DNA of 64,000 nt from Bacteroidales bacterium (GTDB lineage: Bacteria; Bacteroidota; Bacteroidia; Bacteroidales; Tenuifilaceae), in the NCBI GenBank assembly GCA_028680705.1, contig JAQUJY010000003.1:16031-80030 (forward strand), read 5' to 3'. How positions within the stretch are numbered: position 1 is the first letter of the stretch; each line of letters begins with the position of its first letter. The translations under genes and the position numbers were made by a program. This document shows, piece by piece, positions 9,701 through 16,724 of this stretch. The notes beneath the pieces are model-generated. The model was not told where the DNA came from and did not search any database. It saw nothing but the letters and a program-made list of their open reading frames with translations.

Positions 9701-10792
9701 AGTACCTGGGGGCGTAAAGCCTATTCGAATAACATTATCCTCGAACTGCGACAGCAAACTTTTGTTGTAAAAAAGTGCAAACTCCTTCCCCATTGTGGCT
9801 ATGCAGTCGAGCACAATAGATTTATGCTCATCCAACAACTCCTCAAATAGCTTAAAAATGTCATCAACAAACTCGTGTATCTCCCGAGTAGGAACTTCGC
9901 TAAGAATGCTAGCCAGTAACTTGTTTAAATCCCAAATTAAGTACTCCTTGAGATGTTCCATTGCCGACATCCGAAAAAGATATATTATATAATAGAATTG
10001 ACTAATGGGGCTGATAAATTCTGAGATTATTCCCCTATGATAATCGGCAATATCAGAAAAGAGCATCACCTTTTCAGAAAAATCATCCCATGTTTTAGCA
10101 AGGGTAACCTGCCGTTTTAGCTGGGTATAAAAATTGCTTCCAACCTTTTTAACGATGTCGATATTCTCGTCGGGAAAAAAACGCACATTAGTCATTGCCC
10201 ACTCATCAATATTCGACTCACTCTGCCATTCTTCAATGGTTTTGTTGGCTATGCTCTTAAATAAGTTGAATACTGTATCGGCCTGTGAACCTTTTTTAAC
10301 CAGTGCCACCAACCTCTTTTTAAGATTATTGGCATTTCTAATAATAGACTCCTGATTTTCAGAAAAAACCTTCTCCAGTATACCTACACCTTTACTCAGA
10401 ATTTCATCATGGTTAATCTCCTCAGCACATACCGATTCGAGAAAAAATGCAAGAGATTGGATGAGGCTATCGGTATTCTCTGGTTTTTTACTTACGGATA
10501 AAAGGCTTTCATGGATATCAAGAAGCACGTCAAAGGCCTTATCTGATTTGGGTAGAGCGGCATAAAACCAAAAATCAGAAATGGCAATCTTTTTAAGATT
10601 ATCACAAAGAAAATCTAGATTTTGATAAGGGTGATTTAGCTCATGGATAAATTCGACAACGCGTTGATTTAGTCCAAACTGGTCTGCAGACAATGATATA
10701 AACCAAGCATGACGCTTAGGAATAACTATATCGACATTACTGGTTTGCTGTAAATTAACTTCGAGTGCCTTTGATTCTAGTTTTTTACCCAT
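6710..10792 (-). CDS. PPDK-like dikinase lacking the PEP barrel
   Basis: A 1360-residue protein. Residues from about 870 match the pyruvate phosphate dikinase ATP-grasp domain (FLGSKGYFLKSI, SVRSGAPISMPGAMNTFLNV, SSGTGVVFTYD, LQTRDQQ). A swivelling phosphohistidine domain follows, with the catalytic His in TSRGGATSHAAVTAGRLGK near residue 1297. The chain ends about 60 residues later, so the C-terminal TIM barrel that binds PEP or pyruvate is absent. The first 860 or so residues are mostly helical-looking and not recognised. By analogy with glucan water dikinase and rifampin phosphotransferase, it may move the ATP beta-phosphate through His onto another acceptor. It precedes two GAPDH genes on the same strand, hinting at central carbon or storage-glycan metabolism; that link is inference. 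Confidence 0.8.
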   Translation of the reverse strand: MGKKLESKALEVNLQQTSNVDIVIPKRHAWFISLSADQFGLNQRVVEFIHELNHPYQNLDFLCDNLKKIAISDFWFYAALPKSDKAFDVLLDIHESLLSVSKKPENTDSLIQSLAFFLESVCAEEINHDEILSKGVGILEKVFSENQESIIRNANNLKKRLVALVKKGSQADTVFNLFKSIANKTIEEWQSESNIDEWAMTNVRFFPDENIDIVKKVGSNFYTQLKRQVTLAKTWDDFSEKVMLFSDIADYHRGIISEFISPISQFYYIIYLFRMSAMEHLKEYLIWDLNKLLASILSEVPTREIHEFVDDIFKLFEELLDEHKSIVLDCIATMGKEFALFYNKSLLSQFEDNVIRIGFTPPGTTFMSADWQLKADPNHLKSLRVWLDLIEIAPNRFEKLLPALIINLKLGGVLIFDTDLFQRNVSNLLNADIGRVFKPVKELCRLFPVFFNEIGAEGELRDVSTEIDTLSNRQDKLMHFLRKQIHVDSNNMHLDFVEKILDYWINGKFEQLSPLLPPDIKDAVSSDDQWLMPMRKLITEASEHLYISPYDLLSETRQSIDKAIGQVSGVEDLHKNKLKLFVHLVHILRSKYLDDAADIAQEMRMCGCVEQQDISDYEKAEKTADNLTMLRVIYQCMTNLNTIVTDKKKTEGWETIYYKRHVAFGIPSMYGQYHEPKFEALGRIFKMEKAASKIMRQIVASINLSYITANTLKQIVEVLSLFYQGLNLDGITNKGFESNLKMLRFSLSSYSFSLNQYINIFQFLSNNVKEIIGNSFYRRFDGILKDTVPRYLSETDETDTQFSFHKQSESFYRDMLSSSFLLQNLDNFIADVLSCLNEMALLYTEEKLRDIVDFDIQMLITSLQTPNPKLDNKVFLGSKGYFLKSIYQEEFPVPPGFILTTELFRRRSTIMDYKPLKSDFEKAVKKYLGKIEHVEGKQFGDIKNPLLLSVRSGAPISMPGAMNTFLNVGMNDSIAESLSKKPNMAWTAWDCYRRFLQSWGQAFGVERAVFDSIVSRHQDSVGAEIKDFFDPKQMREIAMEYKELLTKRKVPLYDDIYEQLFAAINIVFDSWDGARAQLYRKHLQIADEWGTAVIIQCMVLGNIHRSSGTGVVFTYDATTENPGLRLNGDYSLLSQGDDVVGGIINVLPISEHQRKGKKGSKSKSLQTELPRIYQRLFKLAERLVNELHFGHQEIEFTFESDNPYDLYVLQTRDQQIYKPEVKIMYQAPPARTKLLGKGIPIGASILNGVIVFDQKDLAKQKELNPDGKFIYVSSDTTPDDLPIIFECDGLITSRGGATSHAAVTAGRLGKICIVNCNDMVVLSHKKACIFGKFNLTTGDAISVDAHTGSIYSGHYELQHG

Positions 10793-10821
10793 GGGATTAT
10801 CATTTTACCAACAACATAGCC

Positions 10822-10851
10822 CAAATGTAGTGAATACTAAGGTATGCCCAA
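10822..10851 (-). promoter_or_regulatory. Promoter of the dikinase-like gene
   Basis: On the minus strand TTG, 19 bases, then TACATTTG: a very good match to the Bacteroidota promoter (TTTG N19-21 TAnnTTTG), 29 bases before the start codon. The -33 part lies inside the last codons of the upstream capA-like gene, so the dikinase gene can be transcribed separately. Confidence 0.6.
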
Positions 10852-12063
10852 TCTGTTTGGTAACACAATGCTACTTTGGCGCAATATTGGTGTTAAGCGA
10901 GTAAGTGTAATTTCAGGACTATCTTGCCACGGAACAATCCACTCATTATTTCTCATGCCAATTTCGGGAAAATTATAGTTCTCCCTTTCGAGCAATGTTC
11001 GCGAGTCGGTAACAAACTCATCGAACAGTTCCTTATCCGCATCATTAAAATAATGGCTGTGTCTTTCGTAATCGGCAACGGGTAACACACGGTATAGTTT
11101 TTTACCGTTTACAATAGGAGTGTGTACCCACACCAAAGCATGTGCAGCGTTGTTAATTAATGTTTTACCATTTTCTTTTACAATATTTAGGGCAACTAGT
11201 GCCCCGCCATTTCGGTACTGCTGACGTTGGTTCGACACAAAATTTCCCAATGAGTAAACCGCCACACGCCCCTCGGTGGTATCGGTATCAAGCGAAGCCT
11301 CCATGCGCTGTATTACGTGGGGATGCGAACCTATTACCAGCCTAATGCCCAAATCGTGCATAAACCTTGTGAGTTGTAACTGCTGAATTGCAGGGGTACG
11401 CTGATACTCATTTCCCCAATGGATACATACAATCACCTCATCAACATTTAAGCTTTGTGTCTTATTATAATCGGCTCTAATAAGAGCCGTATCAATTAAA
11501 TTAACAACAGTGGGGCTCGGTACAGGGATTCCATTTGTTCCGTAGGTATAATTAAGTAGCGCTAAGCGGATTCCATTCTGCTCAATAATAAGCGGGTAGG
11601 TTGTATCTTTATGCTGGGCATCGTAGTATGAACCTGCATAGGGAATTCCCTTTTCGGTTAACACATCAATGGTTCGGATAATGCCATGCTTACCTCTGTC
11701 AACAGTATGATTATTGGCGGTAACAAGCACGTTTACCCCAGAACTGGTAAGCCCGTCAACCAACTCGTCGGGCGAACTAAACTGCGGATAACCCGTGTAT
11801 GGCTCACCAGCTAGAGTAACCTCAAGGTTTGCAATGGTAATATCGGCTAAGCCAAAAAGAGGCGATACTCTTGAGAAAACATCTTCATAATCGTAACTGT
11901 TAGTTTCGTCATTGTATGCGCTCCTTATCTGGGGACCATGCCCCATTACATCACCAATAAACATAAGCGTAAGGCTTTGCCTTTGAGCAACATTTTTATC
12001 CTGAGCCTGAACAGATAAAGCGATTAAATGGACAAGTAAATAAAGCGCTGTGAATTTTCGCAT
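10837..12063 (-). CDS. CapA-family metallophosphatase, exported
   Basis: A CapA/PGA_cap family protein of about 408 residues from the chosen start. That start (MRKFTALYLLVHLIALSVQA) gives a clean signal peptide. A perfect promoter lies between it and the longer ATG of the ORF track, which rules out the longer form. Motifs include FIGDVMGHGPQIRSAY, the metallophosphatase-like ANLEVTLAG, TANNHTVDRG, CIHWGNEYQRTP and IGSHPHVIQRME, giving the conserved N, H and D ligands. Family members are calcineurin-like enzymes associated with poly-gamma-glutamate capsule synthesis, but most Bacteroidota copies stand alone, as here, and their substrate is unknown. Likely periplasmic. Confidence 0.85.
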   Translation of the reverse strand: MRKFTALYLLVHLIALSVQAQDKNVAQRQSLTLMFIGDVMGHGPQIRSAYNDETNSYDYEDVFSRVSPLFGLADITIANLEVTLAGEPYTGYPQFSSPDELVDGLTSSGVNVLVTANNHTVDRGKHGIIRTIDVLTEKGIPYAGSYYDAQHKDTTYPLIIEQNGIRLALLNYTYGTNGIPVPSPTVVNLIDTALIRADYNKTQSLNVDEVIVCIHWGNEYQRTPAIQQLQLTRFMHDLGIRLVIGSHPHVIQRMEASLDTDTTEGRVAVYSLGNFVSNQRQQYRNGGALVALNIVKENGKTLINNAAHALVWVHTPIVNGKKLYRVLPVADYERHSHYFNDADKELFDEFVTDSRTLLERENYNFPEIGMRNNEWIVPWQDSPEITLTRLTPILRQSSIVLPNRLGIP

Positions 12064-12081
12064 ACCAATAAGGTTTATGTT

Positions 12082-12111
12082 CAAAGATAGAAAAAGGACA
12101 AACAAATACAA
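12082..12111 (-). promoter_or_regulatory. Promoter of the capA-like gene
   Basis: On the minus strand TTG, 19 bases, TATCTTTG: a perfect -7 match with good spacing, 18 bases before the ATG at 12063. It falls inside the longer ORF, which fixes the downstream start. Confidence 0.6.
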
Positions 12112-12339
12112 TTGTTGCGTTATCCCCATTTTTATTATTCCCTATTTTCATCCATTTTTGTAGTCTGAATAACTAGAGATATGGAACATCAACTGTAGAA
12201 AAAAATATTCTATGGGTTTTTTCAGTCTCTTTAAAATAAATAGGCGCATGAAACGGGCCATGAGAAATATTTTTCACAAAGGAAAGATGATTATTTTGGC
12301 GAGTTCCATGTGTTCCTTTGAAAACAAATAAATAGACAC

Positions 12340-13242
12340 ATGAAACCAACTCTTATCGTACTTGCTGCTGGAATGGGAAGCCGTTACGGAGGCATAAAAC
12401 AAATTGACGCCGTTGGCCCCAATGGCGAAACCATTATCGATTACTCTGTTTTTGATGCGCTTCGTGCAGGCTTTGGAAAGGTAGTTTTTGTTATCCGTAA
12501 GGATATTGAAAAGGATTTTCGGGAAGTATTCGGTAAGCATTTCGATGATAAGGTGCCATACGAACTAGTTTTTCAGGAACTTGACAACCTACCAAGTGGC
12601 ATTACATGCCCTGCCGATAGGGTAAAACCATGGGGAACAGCCCATGCCGTTTGGGTATGCCGCAACGTGGTAAAGGAACCATTTGCCGTAATTAATGCCG
12701 ACGATTTTTACGGGGCCGAATCATTTGAGGTGCTAGCAAAGGAGCTTATGAATCCAGACCTTAAGGAGGGCGAGTATTTTATGGTTGGCTATCGTTTGGC
12801 CAATACGCTAAGCGATGAGGGTTCCGTTTCGCGTGGAGTTTGTACTGTAGATGCTAAATCGAACCTTAACGATGTGGTTGAGCGCACACACATTGAAAGA
12901 GTTAACGACAAGGTAATGTATAAAGATACAAATGGCAAACTGGTTAACGTTGATGACAAGTCGCTTGTATCGATGAACTTCTGGGGCTTTACGCCTAACT
13001 TTTTTGGGCACATAGATTCAATGCTCAACGAGTTTTTAAGCGGTTCGTTGGCAAACCCAAAGGCTGAATTTTACATACCAACAGTGGTAAATTCGCTCAT
13101 AAAATCGGGTAAGGCTTCCTGCAATGTTCTGCCCACTAGTTCGCAATGGTTTGGCGTTACCTACCCTGGCGATAAGCCTATTGTTGCAAGCAGCTTGGCA
13201 AAATTGGTAAGTAAGGGCATCTATCCATCCCCACTATTCTGA
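12340..13242 (+). CDS. Sugar-phosphate nucleotidyltransferase-like protein
   Basis: A 300-residue protein with the NTP_transferase fold. The signature G-x-G-x-R loop is present at the N-terminus (LAAGMGSRYGGIKQ), followed by a uridine-side VFVIRKDIEKDF segment and the metal-binding Asp in AVINADDFYG near residue 110. Members join an NTP to a sugar or alcohol phosphate to make an activated donor. The exact substrate is not evident, and no kinase partner is adjacent. It starts a plus-strand run, with the split lysO genes following after 7 bases, so they may share a transcript. A TTCCTTTG box 20 bases before the ATG is a weak -7 candidate. Confidence 0.8.
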   Translation: MKPTLIVLAAGMGSRYGGIKQIDAVGPNGETIIDYSVFDALRAGFGKVVFVIRKDIEKDFREVFGKHFDDKVPYELVFQELDNLPSGITCPADRVKPWGTAHAVWVCRNVVKEPFAVINADDFYGAESFEVLAKELMNPDLKEGEYFMVGYRLANTLSDEGSVSRGVCTVDAKSNLNDVVERTHIERVNDKVMYKDTNGKLVNVDDKSLVSMNFWGFTPNFFGHIDSMLNEFLSGSLANPKAEFYIPTVVNSLIKSGKASCNVLPTSSQWFGVTYPGDKPIVASSLAKLVSKGIYPSPLF

Positions 13243-13249
13243 TAACAAA

Positions 13250-13540
13250 ATGTTTACAGTACTAATCGTAATGGTAGTTGGGGTTGGCTTTGGTTACTTT
13301 TTACGTAATCGAAAGAGAGTGGTAAAGTTTGCCGACAAATTTACAATGTGGGCTATTTACCTGCTACTTTTTTTACTGGGAATTGCCGTAGGTGCAAACG
13401 ACATAATTATGAAAAACCTTCCCAAACTTGGAGCTAAAGCTCTAGTAGTTTCACTTGGAGGGATTGCTGGTAGCGTTCTGATTGCTTGGGCTGCTTACGT
13501 AATTTGGTTTAAACCCAAAAATGATAGCCATGAGGAGTAG
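13250..13540 (+). CDS. lysO: LysO N-terminal half (lysine exporter, split)
   Basis: A 96-residue membrane protein with about three hydrophobic helices. GVGFGYFLRN and LLFLLGIAVGAND match the N-terminal repeat of the LysO/YbjE lysine exporter (PF03956-type). In Escherichia coli LysO is one chain of about 300 residues; here the N-terminal third is a separate gene that overlaps the start of the C-terminal part by 11-20 bases. Such splitting is familiar in Bacteroidota and the two products presumably assemble in the inner membrane. The overlap implies translational coupling. Confidence 0.8.
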   Translation: MFTVLIVMVVGVGFGYFLRNRKRVVKFADKFTMWAIYLLLFLLGIAVGANDIIMKNLPKLGAKALVVSLGGIAGSVLIAWAAYVIWFKPKNDSHEE

Positions 13541-14135
13541 CCTCACAATACTTTCTTTTTTTGTACTGGGCGTTCTGCTGAGCATGTTTAGGTTTGTTCC
13601 CGAATTGCTAATACATAACGACTACAGCCAATGGGCATTATACCTTTTAATGTTTCTTGTTGGCATTAGCATTGGAGCAGACCCCAACTCGCTTAAAGCC
13701 ATTAAGCAGCTCAACTTTAAAATACTACTGGTACCCATTGTTACAATTATTGGAACTACGCTGGGCGTAGCCGTTATCTATTTACTACTATCCGACGACA
13801 AATTTCTCGATTTGTTGGCCGTAGGGTATGGTTTTGGTTACTATAGCCTTTCGAGCATCTTTATTACAGAACTAAGAGGTGATGAACTGGGGGTTATTGC
13901 ACTGCTAGCAAACATAATGCGCGAAATAATTACCCTTGTTGCCGCACCAACATTTGCGGTCCTTTTTGGTAAACTTGCCCCTATCTCAGCGGGTGGTGCA
14001 ACTAGCATGGACACAACCCTGCCAATAATTACCAAATCTTCTGGAAAGGAATATGCAATGATTTCAATTTTTCACGGTATTGTTCTTTCAGTCCTCGTTC
14101 CCTTTTTAGTAACTTTGGTTCTTAGCTGGGGGTAG
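13521..14135 (+). CDS. lysO: LysO C-terminal half (lysine exporter, split)
   Basis: A 204-residue polytopic membrane protein completing LysO. It opens with a second copy of the family pattern (LLMFLVGISIGADPN), then GYGFGYYSLSSIFITELRGDELG and NIMREIITLV, the conserved core thought to form the transport path. Starts at the ATG given or at the ATG nine bases later (MRSSLTIL) both overlap the N-terminal gene, so the pair is probably translated together. Predicted role is export of L-lysine or a close analogue across the inner membrane, based on the characterised E. coli homologue. Confidence 0.85.
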   Translation: MIAMRSSLTILSFFVLGVLLSMFRFVPELLIHNDYSQWALYLLMFLVGISIGADPNSLKAIKQLNFKILLVPIVTIIGTTLGVAVIYLLLSDDKFLDLLAVGYGFGYYSLSSIFITELRGDELGVIALLANIMREIITLVAAPTFAVLFGKLAPISAGGATSMDTTLPIITKSSGKEYAMISIFHGIVLSVLVPFLVTLVLSWG

Positions 14136-14156
14136 CTGCCGTAGCCTAATTTTATT

Positions 14157-14693
14157 ATGAAACGTATATTTATAGTAGCACTATTTTCGGTCACCTTGCT
14201 AACGGCGCATGCACAGATTAATCCCGTTGACCTGTCGGGTGAAGTTTTACAACTAGCTATACCCGGAGCGGCTTTCGCTTCTACCCTAATATGGAGCGAG
14301 GAGGAATATAAAGGAACTTGGCAATTTATTTGGGCGGCTGGTATTTCAACCGTTGTTACCTACGGGCTTAAGTATGCAATAAACAAGGAACGACCAAATG
14401 GCGAAAAACATTCGTTCCCCTCGGGGCACGCATCGCGAGCTTTTATGGGTGCAGCATTTGCTCAACGTAAATTTGGGTGGAAAGTAGGAATCCCAGCCTA
14501 CGCCCTAGCAGCCTACACAGGCTATACCCGACTTTATGCCAATAAGCACGATTACTGGGATATTATTGGGGGAGCAGCTGTTGGGGTAGTTAGCTCTTAT
14601 ATTTTTGCCAAGCCGTATAATAACGAGAAGATTAATGTGTCATTTGGTCGGCAACAGGAAGCATACGTACTAAATTTGAACCTAACCTTTTAG
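14157..14693 (+). CDS. PAP2-family phosphatase, exported
   Basis: A 178-residue protein starting with a signal peptide (MKRIFIVALFSVTLLTAHAQ). All three PAP2 phosphatase motifs are visible: KYAINKERP, SFPSGHAS and the TRLYANKHDYWD block with the catalytic His. The family hydrolyses phosphomonoesters or pyrophosphates of lipids such as undecaprenyl-PP or phosphatidic acid, and the active site would face the periplasm. The C-terminus (VLNLNLTF) ends in Phe, as in small outer-membrane-associated Bacteroidota proteins. It follows lysO by 21 bases and may be in the same transcript. Substrate is unknown. Confidence 0.87.
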   Translation: MKRIFIVALFSVTLLTAHAQINPVDLSGEVLQLAIPGAAFASTLIWSEEEYKGTWQFIWAAGISTVVTYGLKYAINKERPNGEKHSFPSGHASRAFMGAAFAQRKFGWKVGIPAYALAAYTGYTRLYANKHDYWDIIGGAAVGVVSSYIFAKPYNNEKINVSFGRQQEAYVLNLNLTF

Positions 14694-15074
14694 TAAAAAG
14701 AGGTGTGGTATTCGTAAAAATATCAGCCAACCAAAATATATTGCACAAATTAAAAGTTTTCCCTGAATATCAATAAAAACTACTTTAGCAATAGTACTTT
14801 CAACCCTTACCGTCGCCTTTGCACTTTTACACTAATTCCTAAATATCAGATATTAATGGCTTTAAAGAACTAAAGGACGATAACCAATTTCTTGAATCGA
14901 ATAAGTTTCTCAATACAAATCAAAATAGCATAGGGTACAACTTTGATTTTTGACAATGGAGTAGCCTACTCTGCTCACAAATTACTGGTGCTTCAACTAG
15001 CGTTGAGAAGGTTGTTAGCCACTTAATCAACGTTGCTTCATTTACCTTTATTGAAGATAGCGGCGTTGGTACTC
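14694..15074. other. Intergenic stretch with possible coding remnants
   Basis: About 380 bases with no intact gene. Two short plus-strand stretches read like protein but have no start: one bounded by stops and ending IGYNFDF then a stop (about 14848-14955), and a second in another frame (about 14985-15105) reading QITGASTSVEKVVSHLINVA. The final Phe of the first is typical of outer-membrane barrels. These may be relics of a decayed gene or chance. Confidence 0.3.
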
Positions 15075-15105
15075 TTGTATTCCACATCACAATGATTTAT
15101 CTTTG
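15075..15105 (+). promoter_or_regulatory. Promoter of nadB
   Basis: TTG, 20 bases, TATCTTTG: a perfect match to the Bacteroidota promoter. The -7 box ends at the GTG that opens the ORF-track version of nadB, so that GTG cannot be the start. Transcription would begin a few bases later, giving a very short leader. Confidence 0.6.
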
Positions 15106-15110
15106 TGAAA

Positions 15111-16700
15111 ATGCACTCTATGGCTACTCACTCATGCGATTTTTTAGTAATTGGCTCAGGCATTGCAGGTTTAAGTTTTGCACTTAAAGCCGCCGAACAT
15201 GGTACTGTTGTTATAATAAGCAAGGCGAATCTGGAAGAGACAAACACCGTTTACGCCCAAGGAGGAATAGCTGCAGTAACCTATGACCCCGATAGCGTTG
15301 AAAAGCATATAAACGATACCCTAATCTGTGGCGATGGGCTATGCAACAAGCAGGTTGTGAGAATGATTGTTGAGGAAGCACCAACCCAAATAAAGCAACT
15401 GATACAGTGGGGCGTTCTGTTTGACAGAGACACATCGGGGCAATACGATTTGGCCAAAGAAGGAGGACATTCAGAGCATCGGATTTTGCACCACAAGGAC
15501 AATACAGGCCATGAGATACAGCGAGCCTTAACCAGTAGGGTAAAAAATCATAAGAACATTGAAATTTTCGAAAACTACTTTGCTGTCGAGATTATCACCC
15601 AGCACCACATGGGCATGAAGGTTAAAAGGGGGAGTCCAGAAATAAAATGTTTCGGTGCATTTGTTCTCAACCTTAAAACCCAGAAGGTAGAAAAATTTAT
15701 ATCCAAAACTACCATAATGGCCACGGGGGGAATAGGTAACATTTACCACACTACAACCAATCCGCTAGTGGCCACAGGCGATGGCATTGCCATGGTTTAC
15801 CGCGCTAAAGGCGAGATTGAGAATATGGAGTTTATCCAATTTCACCCCTCATCGCTCTTCTATCCTGGCGAACGGCCATCATTTTTAATTACCGAAGCAA
15901 TGCGAGGGTTTGGGGCCATCCTAAAAACAACCGATGGCAAAGAGTTTATGCACAAATACGACGAGAGAGGCTCACTGGCCCCACGCGATATTGTTGCCCG
16001 TGCCATTGACAACGAGATGAAGACCAGGGGCGACGATTTTGTTTACCTCGATGCAACCTTTAAGGACGCTACCGAAATAAAAAATCACTTCCCAAACATT
16101 TACCAAAAATGCCTTAGCATTGGCATTGATATAACCAAGGATATGATTCCTGTTGTTCCCGCTGCGCATTACCTATGTGGAGGAATAAAAGTTGATATGA
16201 ACGGCGAAAGCACAATAAAGAACCTTTACGCTGTGGGCGAATGCTCATCAACTGGCCTGCATGGTGCAAACCGACTTGCATCAAACTCGCTTATTGAGGC
16301 CCTTGTTTATGCCGAAAAGGCATTCCAAAATGCCCATAAAACTATTAATGGGATTGAAATTAACCATGCAATACCCGATTGGGACTACGAGGGAACAACC
16401 CACCCCGAGGAGATGGTACTTGTTACGCAAAGTTATAAGGAGATGCAGCAGATTATGAGCAACTACGTTGGCATTGTTCGTTCGAACCTAAGGCTGGAAA
16501 GAGCTCTTATCCGCCTTGAGACCCTGTATCGCGAAACAGAGGAACTCTACAAAAAGTCGATACTGACCCAAAACCTTTGTGAACTTAGAAACATGATAAA
16601 CGTTGGCTACCTAATTATCAAGAACGCCCAAAAAATGCGCGAGAGTCGTGGCCTACACTATTCACTCGATTACCCCAAAGTGAAAGGAACTGAGTTTTAA
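15111..16700 (+). CDS. nadB: L-aspartate oxidase
   Basis: An FAD flavoprotein of about 529 residues that oxidises L-aspartate to iminoaspartate, the first step of de novo NAD synthesis. The FAD fold begins FLVIGSGIAGLSFALKAA, and the family markers NTVYAQGGIAAV, GGHSEHRILHHKD, FIQFHPSSL, AAHYLCGGIKVD and GANRLASNSLIEALVYA are all present. The C-terminal helical domain follows. The promoter rules out the GTG start; ATG at 15111 is used, while ATG at 15120 (MATHSCDF) is an equally good start. nadA and nadC are not adjacent. Fumarate reductase is the nearest alternative family, but the length and the SSTGLHGANRL block favour NadB. Confidence 0.95.
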   Translation: MHSMATHSCDFLVIGSGIAGLSFALKAAEHGTVVIISKANLEETNTVYAQGGIAAVTYDPDSVEKHINDTLICGDGLCNKQVVRMIVEEAPTQIKQLIQWGVLFDRDTSGQYDLAKEGGHSEHRILHHKDNTGHEIQRALTSRVKNHKNIEIFENYFAVEIITQHHMGMKVKRGSPEIKCFGAFVLNLKTQKVEKFISKTTIMATGGIGNIYHTTTNPLVATGDGIAMVYRAKGEIENMEFIQFHPSSLFYPGERPSFLITEAMRGFGAILKTTDGKEFMHKYDERGSLAPRDIVARAIDNEMKTRGDDFVYLDATFKDATEIKNHFPNIYQKCLSIGIDITKDMIPVVPAAHYLCGGIKVDMNGESTIKNLYAVGECSSTGLHGANRLASNSLIEALVYAEKAFQNAHKTINGIEINHAIPDWDYEGTTHPEEMVLVTQSYKEMQQIMSNYVGIVRSNLRLERALIRLETLYRETEELYKKSILTQNLCELRNMINVGYLIIKNAQKMRESRGLHYSLDYPKVKGTEF

Positions 16701-16724
16701 ATACATTAATGCCAATTGATTACC

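Noticed and set aside
12064-12129. Longer N-terminus of the capA-like protein
   Set aside because: A perfect promoter (TTG N19 TATCTTTG) lies inside this segment and the internal ATG gives a better signal peptide.
12274-12540. 88-residue minus-strand ORF
   Set aside because: Overlaps the start of the nucleotidyltransferase gene on the other strand and shows no motif.
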